A DNA stretch of 64,000 bases, taken from positions 3,846,501 through 3,910,500 of the forward strand of contig NZ_CP029427.2 in NCBI RefSeq assembly GCF_002266465.3, in the 5' to 3' direction. This DNA is from Bradyrhizobium symbiodeficiens (lineage in GTDB: Bacteria; Pseudomonadota; Alphaproteobacteria; Rhizobiales; Xanthobacteraceae). Shown here in pieces: positions 9,400-17,348 of the stretch (position 1 is its first letter; each line of letters opens with the position of its first letter). A program made the position numbers and the translations under genes. The notes beneath the pieces were generated by a model. It made no database searches. It saw nothing but the letters and a program-made list of their open reading frames with translations, and was not told where the DNA came from.

Positions 9400-10902
9400 G
9401 TGAACCAGCCAGCCATATCGCCGACGCTCGACACGTTGTTTCAGCGCACGCTGATACGGCAGCCGCACGCGCTCGCTCTGCTCGATCCCCTCAACAAGGC
9501 CCGCGTGACCGGGCACCAGCCGCGGCGGATGACCTATGCCGAGGCCGACACGGCGATCGAGGCGCTGTCGGCCTATTTCGTCGAATCGGGCCTGCCGGCC
9601 AATTCCGTCATCGCGATCCAATTGCCTGCGACGGTCGAGTTCGTGCTCACCGTGCTCGCCGCCCATCGCGCCGGCCTCGTCGTTGCGGTGCTGCCGCTGC
9701 TGTGGCGGCATGCGGAACTGACCGCGGCGCTGAACCGCACCGCGGCGCGCGCCATCGTCACCACGAGCACGGTCGACGGCGTCAGCTATGCCGATCTGGC
9801 GATGCATGCGGCCGCCGAAGCCTTCTCGATCCGTCATGTCTGCGGCTTCGGCACCGATCTGCCCGAAGGCATGGCTTCGCTGGACGATGTGCTGGCCCGC
9901 CCGCCCGGCACCACGCGCGCCGTGATCCAGGACGGCCGCAAGGCGGCGATGATCTCCTTCGACGTCACGGCGGAAGGCTTTCGCCCGGTGCCGCGACCGC
10001 ATTTCAGCCTGATCGCCGGCGGCCTTGCGATGTCGCTGGAAGCCGACATCAGGCAGGGCGCGACAATGATGGCGGCGTTCACGCCGATGTCGTTCGCAGG
10101 CCTCGCCTCCTCGCTCGCGGTGTGGCTGCTCTCCGGCGGTGCGCTGGCGCTGCATCACCCGTTCGAGAACGAGGTGCTGGAGCGGCAGATCAACGAGCAT
10201 GAATGCGACGTGCTGATCGCGCCTGCACAGCTTGCGTTGCGCCTCGGCGATGCCGACCTGGCGGCGCGAATGCCGTCCTTGCGCAACGTCATCGGCCTCT
10301 GGCGCGCGCCCGAGCAGGTGGCGGCAAGCGATGCTTGGATCGCTCCGCATGCGCCGCTGACCGACGTCTACCTGTTCGGCGAGGCCGGGCTGTTCGGCGC
10401 CCGCCGCGGCGAGGACGGCATGCCTGTGCCGGTGATGCCCGGGCCGCACGGCGCCCCTCGCGAGCAATCCGGCTCGTCCATTGCCGGCGAGATCCTGCTG
10501 ACGCCAAAGGGCACGCTCGGCCTGCGCGGCGCGATGGTGCCGATCGCGGCCTATGCGCCGCCGCAGCCGGTCGGCGACACGCTGATCGCGCAGCCGCCGC
10601 GCGACTATGTCGACACCGGCTATGCCGCGCGGCTCGACCGCCCGAGCGGCGCGATCTGCATTACCGCACCCCCCTCCGGCATCATGGCCGTCGGCGGCTA
10701 CCGCTTCCTCTCCAACGACCTCCAGGAATGGGCCCGCCGGCTCGGCCAGGGCGCCCTGCTCACCGCGCTGCCCGACCGGCTTTCCGGCCACAGGCTGGCC
10801 GGACGCGCCCAGGACAACACCCGGGCCCGCGAGGCGCTCAGCGAGCTCGGGCTTAACCCCTTGATGGTCGAGGCTTTTCGCGACCGCTCCGGCCCGGCCT
10901 AG
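9400..10902 (+). CDS. class I adenylate-forming (acyl-CoA synthetase-like) protein, active-site motifs degenerate
   Basis: A 500-residue protein with AMP-binding-enzyme fold features: an N-terminal RMTYAEADTAIEALSAYF, LPATVEFVLTVLAAHRAG, and DTGYAARLDRPSG standing where the TGD motif lies. The P-loop, normally TSGTTGxPK, is reduced to SFDVTAEGFRPVPR near residue 190. The C-terminal catalytic lysine segment was not found. It may therefore bind an acyl or nucleotide ligand without ligase activity, or be a subfamily with a changed mechanism. The GTG start sits 5 bases after the solute-binding protein gene, so the two are probably cotranscribed. Confidence 0.65.
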   Translation: MNQPAISPTLDTLFQRTLIRQPHALALLDPLNKARVTGHQPRRMTYAEADTAIEALSAYFVESGLPANSVIAIQLPATVEFVLTVLAAHRAGLVVAVLPLLWRHAELTAALNRTAARAIVTTSTVDGVSYADLAMHAAAEAFSIRHVCGFGTDLPEGMASLDDVLARPPGTTRAVIQDGRKAAMISFDVTAEGFRPVPRPHFSLIAGGLAMSLEADIRQGATMMAAFTPMSFAGLASSLAVWLLSGGALALHHPFENEVLERQINEHECDVLIAPAQLALRLGDADLAARMPSLRNVIGLWRAPEQVAASDAWIAPHAPLTDVYLFGEAGLFGARRGEDGMPVPVMPGPHGAPREQSGSSIAGEILLTPKGTLGLRGAMVPIAAYAPPQPVGDTLIAQPPRDYVDTGYAARLDRPSGAICITAPPSGIMAVGGYRFLSNDLQEWARRLGQGALLTALPDRLSGHRLAGRAQDNTRAREALSELGLNPLMVEAFRDRSGPA

Positions 10903-10988
10903 GCGCAGTTTCGCCTGGTATGTTGACGCCGCATTAAGGCGGCCAAACTAGATTGCACGGCATCTGTCGCGTGATCAGAGTTTGTCGA

Positions 10989-12212
10989 ATGTCCCAGGCG
11001 GGCCCGATCCTGTTTGTGTCCAATGCCGAGCGGCCGCCCTTCATCGCGGCGCTGGACGAGGCCCGGCTCTTTCCCGTCGTCGACACCGACTGGGCCAGCG
11101 CAGCGCGCGCGGTCGAGCAGGTCCAGCCGGCCGTCGTTCTCGCCGAGATATCCGGCGGTTACGAACCGCATATCGCGCCGCTCGCAAGGAAGATCGCCGA
11201 CCAGTCGCCCTACCTTCCCTTCGTGGCCCTCGATGCTTCAGGCGCGCTGCCCCCCAACGCCCTGCCCTTCTCCTCGCATAGCGGCAATTCCGACCGCCTG
11301 ATCGCGCGGCTTCGCGCCGCGCTGCGCGTCCGCACGCTTCATGCCACGGTGCTGCGCCGGCTGCCGGAAGTGAAGGTCGCGTTGCCGGAGGGCGATCCCG
11401 CCCGCGATGCCACCGTGCTCCTGATCGGCCGCGGCGCGGCTTACCCCGCGCTCTCCGTCGCGCTCGGCGAACGCGCCGGTGTCATCGGTGCGCTCTCGAT
11501 CGAGGCCGCGGCGAAGCATCTCAACACCCGTGACCTCGACGGTGTCGTACTCGCCGAAGGTTTTACCCCCCGCGTCACCGACGCCTTTCTTACGGTGCTC
11601 GCCGAGGACACCCGCTTCCGCAGCCTGCCGGTGATCCTCACCGCGCACCAGCTGACACAAACTTACGACCTGCCCAATCTCGAGCTGATCCCGGGCGAGC
11701 CGGCGAAGGTCGCGGCCAATGCGCTGCCGCTGATCCGCCAGCACGCGATGGAAGCGCAATTGAGCCGCACGCTGCGCTCGATCGACGCCGGCGGCTGGCT
11801 CGATCCGCGCAGCGGCCTGCTGACGGTGGAAGCCTTCGCCCGCGATTTTGCCAAGGCGGTGGAGCACACGCTGGCCCGCGGCGGCGGCCTGTCCGTCGCA
11901 CGCTTCGCCTTCGACCCCGGCAATTCCCGCGCCCAGCTCGATGCCGCCCGCATCCTCAGCCGGCTGATGCGGCAGATGGATTTCGGCGCCGCGCAGAAGG
12001 ACGGCTCGGTCATCGTCGTGTTCGCGGAAACCGACTTCCGCACCGCCCACATGATCGCCCGCCGCCTCTCGGCGGTGATGCGGCACACCTCCAACGGCAA
12101 GCACGAGATGCGCAGCGATCCCGTCGTCAGCGTGGATTCGCTGTCGCCGTCGGACACGGCGCGGTCGCTGCTCGGGCGTCTTTCGGCGGACGCGTCGCGG
12201 GCGGCGTCGTAA
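10989..12212 (+). CDS. response-regulator/GGDEF-like protein with degenerate GGDEF motif
   Basis: A 407-residue soluble protein. The N-terminal third (GPILFVSNAERPPFIAALDEARLF) resembles a receiver fold. A second receiver-like section starts near VLLIGRGAAYPALSVALG. The C-terminal part, from GWLDPRSGLLTVEAFARDF, aligns by eye with the start of GGDEF domains. The signature loop reads KDGSVIVVFAET instead of GG(D/E)EF, so cyclase activity is unlikely. The ATG at 10989 gives the natural MSQAGPILFVSN start; an upstream in-frame start exists at 10953. Role in signalling is inferred only. Confidence 0.6.
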   Translation: MSQAGPILFVSNAERPPFIAALDEARLFPVVDTDWASAARAVEQVQPAVVLAEISGGYEPHIAPLARKIADQSPYLPFVALDASGALPPNALPFSSHSGNSDRLIARLRAALRVRTLHATVLRRLPEVKVALPEGDPARDATVLLIGRGAAYPALSVALGERAGVIGALSIEAAAKHLNTRDLDGVVLAEGFTPRVTDAFLTVLAEDTRFRSLPVILTAHQLTQTYDLPNLELIPGEPAKVAANALPLIRQHAMEAQLSRTLRSIDAGGWLDPRSGLLTVEAFARDFAKAVEHTLARGGGLSVARFAFDPGNSRAQLDAARILSRLMRQMDFGAAQKDGSVIVVFAETDFRTAHMIARRLSAVMRHTSNGKHEMRSDPVVSVDSLSPSDTARSLLGRLSADASRAAS

Positions 12213-12250
12213 TCATCCGCCAGCGTTCGATGCCGTCGGAGCTCGAACGC

Positions 12251-12487
12251 TCAAATCATCATGAGCTTGATCTGGCCGTTCTCAACGGTTCCCATCGCGA
12301 GAGCGTCGCGCGCCATCTTCTCGACAGCCGGCCAATTCGCCAGAAGGTATCTCTGCGCCTGCACTTTGGTGGGGAAATTGGTTTGCAGAAGACAGCTCTG
12401 CCGCGCGTTCCCATTCGCGATCTGAAAGGACACTGCCTGGGGCCCCTCTCTAAGCTCTTGCTCGGTGGGCTGGGGAAGCTTGCGCAT
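12251..12487 (-). CDS. small hypothetical protein
   Basis: A 78-residue protein of unknown function with a good ribosome site (AGGAGAAGGAG) before the ATG. The C-terminal half (QAQRYLLANWPAVEKMARDALAMG) looks helical. No signal peptide or membrane segment is seen. It lies 18 bases downstream of another small minus-strand gene and is likely cotranscribed with it. Confidence 0.55.
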   Translation of the reverse strand: MRKLPQPTEQELREGPQAVSFQIANGNARQSCLLQTNFPTKVQAQRYLLANWPAVEKMARDALAMGTVENGQIKLMMI

Positions 12488-12505
12488 GCTGCTCCTTCTC
12501 CTGGC

Positions 12506-12697
12506 TCAGCGAACCGGTGCGGCGTCCCCGGACGCCAGATCGGCGGGAGCCGTCCCGGCCGCGATCCTCCTGGATTTCGACAGCCGCTGCGGCTCAAGGC
12601 CTGGCTGCGTATTGCGCACCGCCTCGGTCAGCATCAGGCGGAGCTCCGCCTTGGTCATGGGAGCTTGTCGCGTGGTCGACTTCTGCCAATTGCTCAT
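12506..12697 (-). CDS. small hypothetical protein
   Basis: A 63-residue protein starting MSNWQKSTTRQ; the frame extends upstream, but this ATG sits at the natural start of similar-looking sequence. MTKAELRLMLTEAVRNT forms a probable helix and the rest is basic and Ala-rich. It is paired with the 78-residue gene downstream. No function is recognised. Confidence 0.45.
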   Translation of the reverse strand: MSNWQKSTTRQAPMTKAELRLMLTEAVRNTQPGLEPQRLSKSRRIAAGTAPADLASGDAAPVR

Positions 12698-12775
12698 AGA
12701 GTCTATATGGGGATCTTTGCGCGAAATGCGACCATTGGCGTTCTCATTCGCGATGGGTGGCAGCGGATGCAAAAA

Positions 12776-12802
12776 ACCCGCGGCCGATGAACGGTCGCGG
12801 GT
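12776..12802 (-). terminator. Rho-independent terminator of cspA
   Basis: On the minus strand a GC-rich hairpin (ACCCGCGACCG / CGGCCGCGGGT with one unpaired position) is followed by six T. It lies 64 bases past the cspA stop, with no other minus-strand gene between. Confidence 0.8.
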
Positions 12803-12866
12803 CCAGAAATCAGAAGCTCTGCCAGTACATCCGTGGTCAAAGCAACGTCATGGCGATTGCGGCAGC

Positions 12867-13076
12867 CTATGCGGCGCGCAGATCCTCAGCAGCAGACTTG
12901 CCGGTCTTGCGGTCTGCAACGATCTCGAAAGAGACCTTCTGCCCTTCGTTGAGGGTATTCATGCCGGCGCGTTCAACGGCGCTGATATGAACGAACACAT
13001 CCTGGCTTCCCTGGTCCGGCTGAATGAAGCCGAAACCCTTTTGGCTGTTAAACCACTTCACAGTTCCCGTCGTCAT
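12867..13076 (-). CDS. cspA: cold shock domain protein
   Basis: A 69-residue single cold-shock domain (OB fold) that binds single-stranded RNA and DNA. RNP1 is KGFGFI and RNP2 is VFVHI; the opening TGTVKWFNSQKGFGFIQPD is canonical. About 250 bases without a gene lie upstream (13077-13326), room for a long 5' leader, as in many cold-shock genes. A strong terminator follows. Whether it is cold-induced or constitutive cannot be told. Confidence 0.93.
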   Translation of the reverse strand: MTTGTVKWFNSQKGFGFIQPDQGSQDVFVHISAVERAGMNTLNEGQKVSFEIVADRKTGKSAAEDLRAA

Positions 13077-13273
13077 TGGGGTCGTCCTTTGAGATAGATA
13101 AGCGTTTGGCCACGCTCAAAAGCGCGGTCGGTGTCGTCGAGATCTGGAGGGATTGTCGTCAGTCAGGCGCGCTCGAAAGCGGCGAGGCCAAGTCGTTCGG
13201 CCGAAACTCGATAATTGAATATGGCTGTTGTTCGGTCGTTCCGCAAGGGGCCATATGTCGTTAATTCGAGATT

Positions 13274-13310
13274 AGGTGCCTGCGCAGTGTTTCGCGCTGC
13301 GCAGGCACCT
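13274..13310. terminator. long hairpin after mfd
   Basis: Perfect 14-bp arms AGGTGCCTGCGCAG (13274-13287) and CTGCGCAGGCACCT (13297-13310) enclose 9 bases, starting 17 bases past the mfd stop. There is no T-tract on either strand, so it may stabilise the 3' end or act as a weak terminator. The rest of 13077-13326 shows no gene. Confidence 0.5.
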
Positions 13311-13326
13311 GAAACACGACAGCCTG

Positions 13327-16300
13327 CTACGCCGCCTTCTTGCTCTGCGCGAGTTGCGCGAGCTGGCGCATGATCTCCGTGGTGCCGACGAGACGCTCTT
13401 CCGGCGTCTCCCAGTCCTGCAGGAATACCACCTTCATGTCGGGCCGCACCTTGGCGGCCTGGCCGTAGCTGCGGATGAACGACACCAAGCGGTCGGGATG
13501 CGCGAAGGAATTGTCGCGGAAGGCGATGACGGCGCCCTTCGGGCCGGCATCGATCTTCCCGACATTGGCGCGGCGGCAGAACGCCTTGATCGCGGCGACC
13601 TTGAAGAGGTAGCGGACCTCGTCCGGCAGCACGCCGAAGCGATCGCGCATCTCGGCACCGAAATTCTCGATCTCCTCCTCGCTGTCGAGATCGGCCAGAC
13701 GCCGGTACAGCGACAGCCGCACCGAGAGATCGCCGACGTAATCCTCCGGAATGAGCACGGGCATGCCGATGGTGATCGACGGCGACCAGCGGTCGGCGGC
13801 TGGCTCGGACACGCCGGCCTTGAGGTTGACGATCGCCTCCTCCAGCATCGATTGATAGAGCTCGAAGCCGACCTCCTTGATGTGGCCCGACTGCTCCTCG
13901 CCGAGCAAATTGCCGGCGCCACGGATGTCGAGGTCGTGCGAGGCGAGCTGGAAGCCCGCGCCCAGCGTCTCCAGCGATTGCAGCACGGTGAGCCGGCGCT
14001 CGGCCTGCGCGGTGATCTTCTGCTGCGCCGGCAGCGTGAACAGCGCATAGGCCCGCAGCTTGGAACGACCGACACGGCCGCGCAGCTGATAGAGCTGTGC
14101 AAGGCCGAACATGTCGGCGCGGTGCACGATCAGCGTGTTGGCGTTGGGGATGTCGAGGCCGGATTCCACGATCGTGGTCGACAGCAGGATGTCGAACTTG
14201 CCGTCGTAGAACGCCGTCATGATGTCCTCGATCACGGCGGGCGGCATCTGCCCGTGTGCGACCGCGACCTTCATCTCCGGCACGTTCTTGTCGAGGAAGT
14301 CCTTGACCTCGGCGAGGTCGTCGATGCGCGGCACCACGTAGAACGCCTGGCCGCCGCGGTAACGCTCACGCAGCAGCGCCTCGCGGATCATCAGCGGATC
14401 GTGCGGGGCGACGAAGGTGCGCACCGCGAGGCGGTCGACCGGGGGCGAGGCGATGATCGAGAGCTCGCGGACGCCGGTGAGAGCCAGTTGCAGCGTGCGC
14501 GGGATCGGCGTCGCCGACAGCGTCAGCACATGCACCTCTGCACGCAGCGCCTTCAGCCGTTCCTTGTGCGTGACGCCGAAGTGCTGCTCCTCGTCGACGA
14601 TGACGAGGCCGAGATCGCGGAACTTGATCGCCTTGCCGAGCAGCGCGTGGGTGCCGACCACGATGTCGACGGAGCCGTCGGCGATGCCCTTCTTGACCAA
14701 ATTGAGCTCTTTGGTCGGCACCAGGCGCGAAGCCTGCGCCACGTTCACCGGAAAGCCCTTGAAGCGCTCGGTGAAGGTCCTGTGGTGCTGACGCGCCAGT
14801 AGCGTGGTCGGCACCACGACCGCGACCTGCTTGCCTTCGAGCGCAACGGCAAAGGCGGCGCGCAGCGCCACCTCGGTCTTGCCGAAGCCGACGTCGCCGC
14901 AGATCAGCCGGTCCATCGGACGACCGAGCTCGAGGTCTTTCAGCGTGGATTCAATCGCCCCTAACTGGTCCTCGGTCTCGTCATAGGGGAAGCGTGCGCA
15001 GAACTCGTCATAGATGCCCTGCTGCACCGGTAGCTTGGGCGCCTCGTGCAGATGGCGCGCGGCGGCAATCTTGATCAGCTCGCCCGCGATCTCGCGGATG
15101 CGGTTCTTGAGTTTTGCCTTGCGGGTCTGCCAGCCGGAGCCGCCCAAACGATCCAGCTCGACCGTGGTCTGGTCGGAGCCGTAGCGCGACAGCAGCTCGA
15201 TGTTCTCGACCGGCAGAAACAGTTTTGCCTCGGCGGCATAATGCAGCTCGAGACAGTCATGCGGCGCGCCGGCGACGTCGAGCGTCTGCAGGCCGACGAA
15301 GCGGCCGATGCCGTGATCGGCGTGGACGACGATATCGCCGGCCGCAAGGCTCGTGATCTCCGAGATGAAATTATCGAGCTTGCGGCTGGCCTTGCGCGTC
15401 CGCACCAGGCGGTCACCCAGAATGTCCTGCTCGCTGATTAGCGCGATCTCGTCGGTTTCGAAACCGGCCTCCAGGCCGAGCACGGCGAGCATGGTCTCGT
15501 TGCGCGGAGTCGCCTGCACCGTCCGCCAGGCGTTGACGCTGGTGGTGTGAGCGAGCTTGTGGTCGCGCAGCATCGAGGTCATGCGATCGCGCGAGCCTTC
15601 GCTCCAGAGTGCAATCACGACCTTCTTGCGGTTCGCCTGCAGGCCCATGACATGCGCGACGACGGACTCGAACACGTTGACCGTGCTGTCGTTACGCTCG
15701 GGCGCAAAGTCGCGGCCCTTGCGGGCGCCGGCATCAACGACCGAAGTGCCGTCGGCCGGCACGGCGAACTGCGTCAACCGCGCCAGCGGGATGTCGGCAA
15801 GGCGCTTGGCCCACTCGTCCTCGGTCAGATAAAGCCGGTCCGGAGGCAGCGGCTTGTAGATGGCGCCACCGGCTGGATGCTCCATGGCATCGCGGCGGGC
15901 CTCGTAATAGTCCTGGATCTGCTTGAAGCGCTCGCGGACCGCGTCCTCGGCCTGCGGTTCGATGGCGACGGCCGCGCCTTGCAGATAGTCGAACAGCGTG
16001 TCCATCCGGTCCTGGAACAGCGGCAGCCAGTGCTCCATGCCGGGATGACGGCGGCCTTCGCTGACGGCCTCGTACAGTGCATCGTCACGCTCGGGCGCGC
16101 CGAACTCGGCGACATAGCCCATGCGGAAACGGCGGATGGTGTCGGTGACGAGCTGGAATTCCGAGATCGGCACCAGGTCGAGCGCGCGCATGTCGAGCAG
16201 CGTGCGCTGGGTCTCGGCATCGAAGGTGCGGATCGATTCCAGGCTGTCGCCGAAGAAATCGAAGCGTACCGGCTGATCGAGGCCGGCGGGGAACAGGTCG

Positions 16301-16845
16301 AGAATGCCGCCGCGCACGGCATATTCGCCGGGCTCGCGCACGGTCGAGGAGCGGTTGTAGCCGTTGTGCTCGAGCCAGGCGACGATGGTGTCCATCGGCA
16401 CGACGTTGCCGGGCGCAACCGACAGCGCCTGCGCCGCGACGAGCTCGCGCGCGGGCACGCGCTGCACCACCGCGTTCACCGTGGTCAGCACGATCAGCGG
16501 TTTGTCGCTGCCGGTGAGCGAGGCCAGCCGCGCCAGCGTGGTCAGACGTTGCGCCAGGATACCGCCATGCGGCGAGACGCGGTCATAGGGCTGGCAGTCC
16601 CAGGCCGGAAACTGGAGCACCGGCAGATCGGGCGCGAAGAATTGCAGCGCGCGTTCGAGCTGCTGCATCCGTGCCCCATCGCGGCAGACCACGGCAAGAC
16701 TGACGGCCGGCTTTTTCGGCCGCGCCGCGATGGCCCGGGCGAGATCGGAGACCACCAGGCCTTCGGCGCCTTCCGCGACATTGGCAAGCGTGACCGCGCG
16801 GCCGGGCGTGAGCAGCTCGGCCGGCGACTTCAACCCAGGTTTCAT
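13327..16845 (-). CDS. mfd: transcription-repair coupling factor Mfd
   Basis: A 1172-residue ATP-dependent DNA translocase that removes RNA polymerase stalled at lesions and recruits UvrA. The order fits Mfd: UvrB-like N-terminal region (QFPAWDCQPYDRVSPHGGI), the RNA-polymerase-interacting domain with GDIVVHADHGIGRFVGL near residue 505, then the RecG-like helicase with GDVGFGKTEVALRAAF (Walker A), VDEEQHFGV (motif II) and LSATPIPRTL. QLRGRVGRS and the C-terminal D7 region follow. The start overlaps the sdhE stop as ATGA. A second Mfd-like gene lies at 53348-56677; this one is the canonical copy. Confidence 0.95.
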   Translation of the reverse strand: MKPGLKSPAELLTPGRAVTLANVAEGAEGLVVSDLARAIAARPKKPAVSLAVVCRDGARMQQLERALQFFAPDLPVLQFPAWDCQPYDRVSPHGGILAQRLTTLARLASLTGSDKPLIVLTTVNAVVQRVPARELVAAQALSVAPGNVVPMDTIVAWLEHNGYNRSSTVREPGEYAVRGGILDLFPAGLDQPVRFDFFGDSLESIRTFDAETQRTLLDMRALDLVPISEFQLVTDTIRRFRMGYVAEFGAPERDDALYEAVSEGRRHPGMEHWLPLFQDRMDTLFDYLQGAAVAIEPQAEDAVRERFKQIQDYYEARRDAMEHPAGGAIYKPLPPDRLYLTEDEWAKRLADIPLARLTQFAVPADGTSVVDAGARKGRDFAPERNDSTVNVFESVVAHVMGLQANRKKVVIALWSEGSRDRMTSMLRDHKLAHTTSVNAWRTVQATPRNETMLAVLGLEAGFETDEIALISEQDILGDRLVRTRKASRKLDNFISEITSLAAGDIVVHADHGIGRFVGLQTLDVAGAPHDCLELHYAAEAKLFLPVENIELLSRYGSDQTTVELDRLGGSGWQTRKAKLKNRIREIAGELIKIAAARHLHEAPKLPVQQGIYDEFCARFPYDETEDQLGAIESTLKDLELGRPMDRLICGDVGFGKTEVALRAAFAVALEGKQVAVVVPTTLLARQHHRTFTERFKGFPVNVAQASRLVPTKELNLVKKGIADGSVDIVVGTHALLGKAIKFRDLGLVIVDEEQHFGVTHKERLKALRAEVHVLTLSATPIPRTLQLALTGVRELSIIASPPVDRLAVRTFVAPHDPLMIREALLRERYRGGQAFYVVPRIDDLAEVKDFLDKNVPEMKVAVAHGQMPPAVIEDIMTAFYDGKFDILLSTTIVESGLDIPNANTLIVHRADMFGLAQLYQLRGRVGRSKLRAYALFTLPAQQKITAQAERRLTVLQSLETLGAGFQLASHDLDIRGAGNLLGEEQSGHIKEVGFELYQSMLEEAIVNLKAGVSEPAADRWSPSITIGMPVLIPEDYVGDLSVRLSLYRRLADLDSEEEIENFGAEMRDRFGVLPDEVRYLFKVAAIKAFCRRANVGKIDAGPKGAVIAFRDNSFAHPDRLVSFIRSYGQAAKVRPDMKVVFLQDWETPEERLVGTTEIMRQLAQLAQSKKAA

Positions 16846-17132
16846 AGATTGCCGTCCGTGATCGGGAACGCCTTGATGCGGGCAAACAGCGCGCCGGTGA
16901 CAGCAGCTGGCAGCACCTTGTCGCCGGTGATGGCGGCATAGAGGTCGGGATCGGACTCTTCGAGCAGGGTCTCGAGTTCGGTCAGCTCCGCGTCGGACAA
17001 ATTGCCGATCTCGGCATCGGCAAAGCGGCCGAGGATCAGGTCCATCTCGCGCGTGCCGCGGTGCCAGCAGCGGAACAGCAGCCGCTTGCGGCGATTGTCC
17101 AGCCCGTCACTCGATCGTGTCGTTCCCGTCAT
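16842..17132 (-). CDS. sdhE: succinate dehydrogenase assembly factor SdhE (FAD assembly)
   Basis: A 96-residue protein of the SdhE/Sdh5 (DUF339) family, which helps attach FAD covalently to the succinate dehydrogenase flavoprotein. The diagnostic motif is RCWHRGTREMDLILGRF with the conserved RG pair, followed by an acidic helical region (LETLLEESDPDLYAAI). It overlaps mfd by 4 bases and is divergent from recG. Neighbouring recG, sdhE and mfd genes are a common order in alphaproteobacteria. Confidence 0.9.
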   Translation of the reverse strand: MTGTTRSSDGLDNRRKRLLFRCWHRGTREMDLILGRFADAEIGNLSDAELTELETLLEESDPDLYAAITGDKVLPAAVTGALFARIKAFPITDGNL

Positions 17133-17241
17133 GTCTCAAATCCAGTCAAACGCCGAAAGCCCGGACGTGCCGGGCCGGGGTGATATAGCCATTGGGACCG
17201 CCCATGTCAGCACTTTGTTGCGGCAGTTCGTCCCTCCAATC

Positions 17242-17322
17242 CGTCATGGCCGGGCTTGTCCCGGCGGTCCACGTCGGGCCGAAAAAAAGACGTGGATGCC
17301 CGGCATAAACCCGGGCATGACG
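17242..17322. repeat. imperfect palindromic intergenic repeat
   Basis: The left arm starts CGTCATGGCCGGGCTTGTCC and continues GGTCCACGTC. The right arm is GACGTGGATGCCCGG and ends CCCGGGCATGACG. The arms pair along most of their length around an A-rich centre. It sits in the sdhE-recG divergent gap. This type is widespread in Bradyrhizobium and Rhodopseudomonas genomes, from general knowledge rather than a search. Confidence 0.65.
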
Positions 17323-17348
17323 GCGATGAACAATCTTAGATTCCCCTG

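Noticed and set aside
12465..13097. 210-residue plus-strand frame covering cspA and its neighbours
   Set aside because: Runs antisense through cspA and its terminator; no family features.
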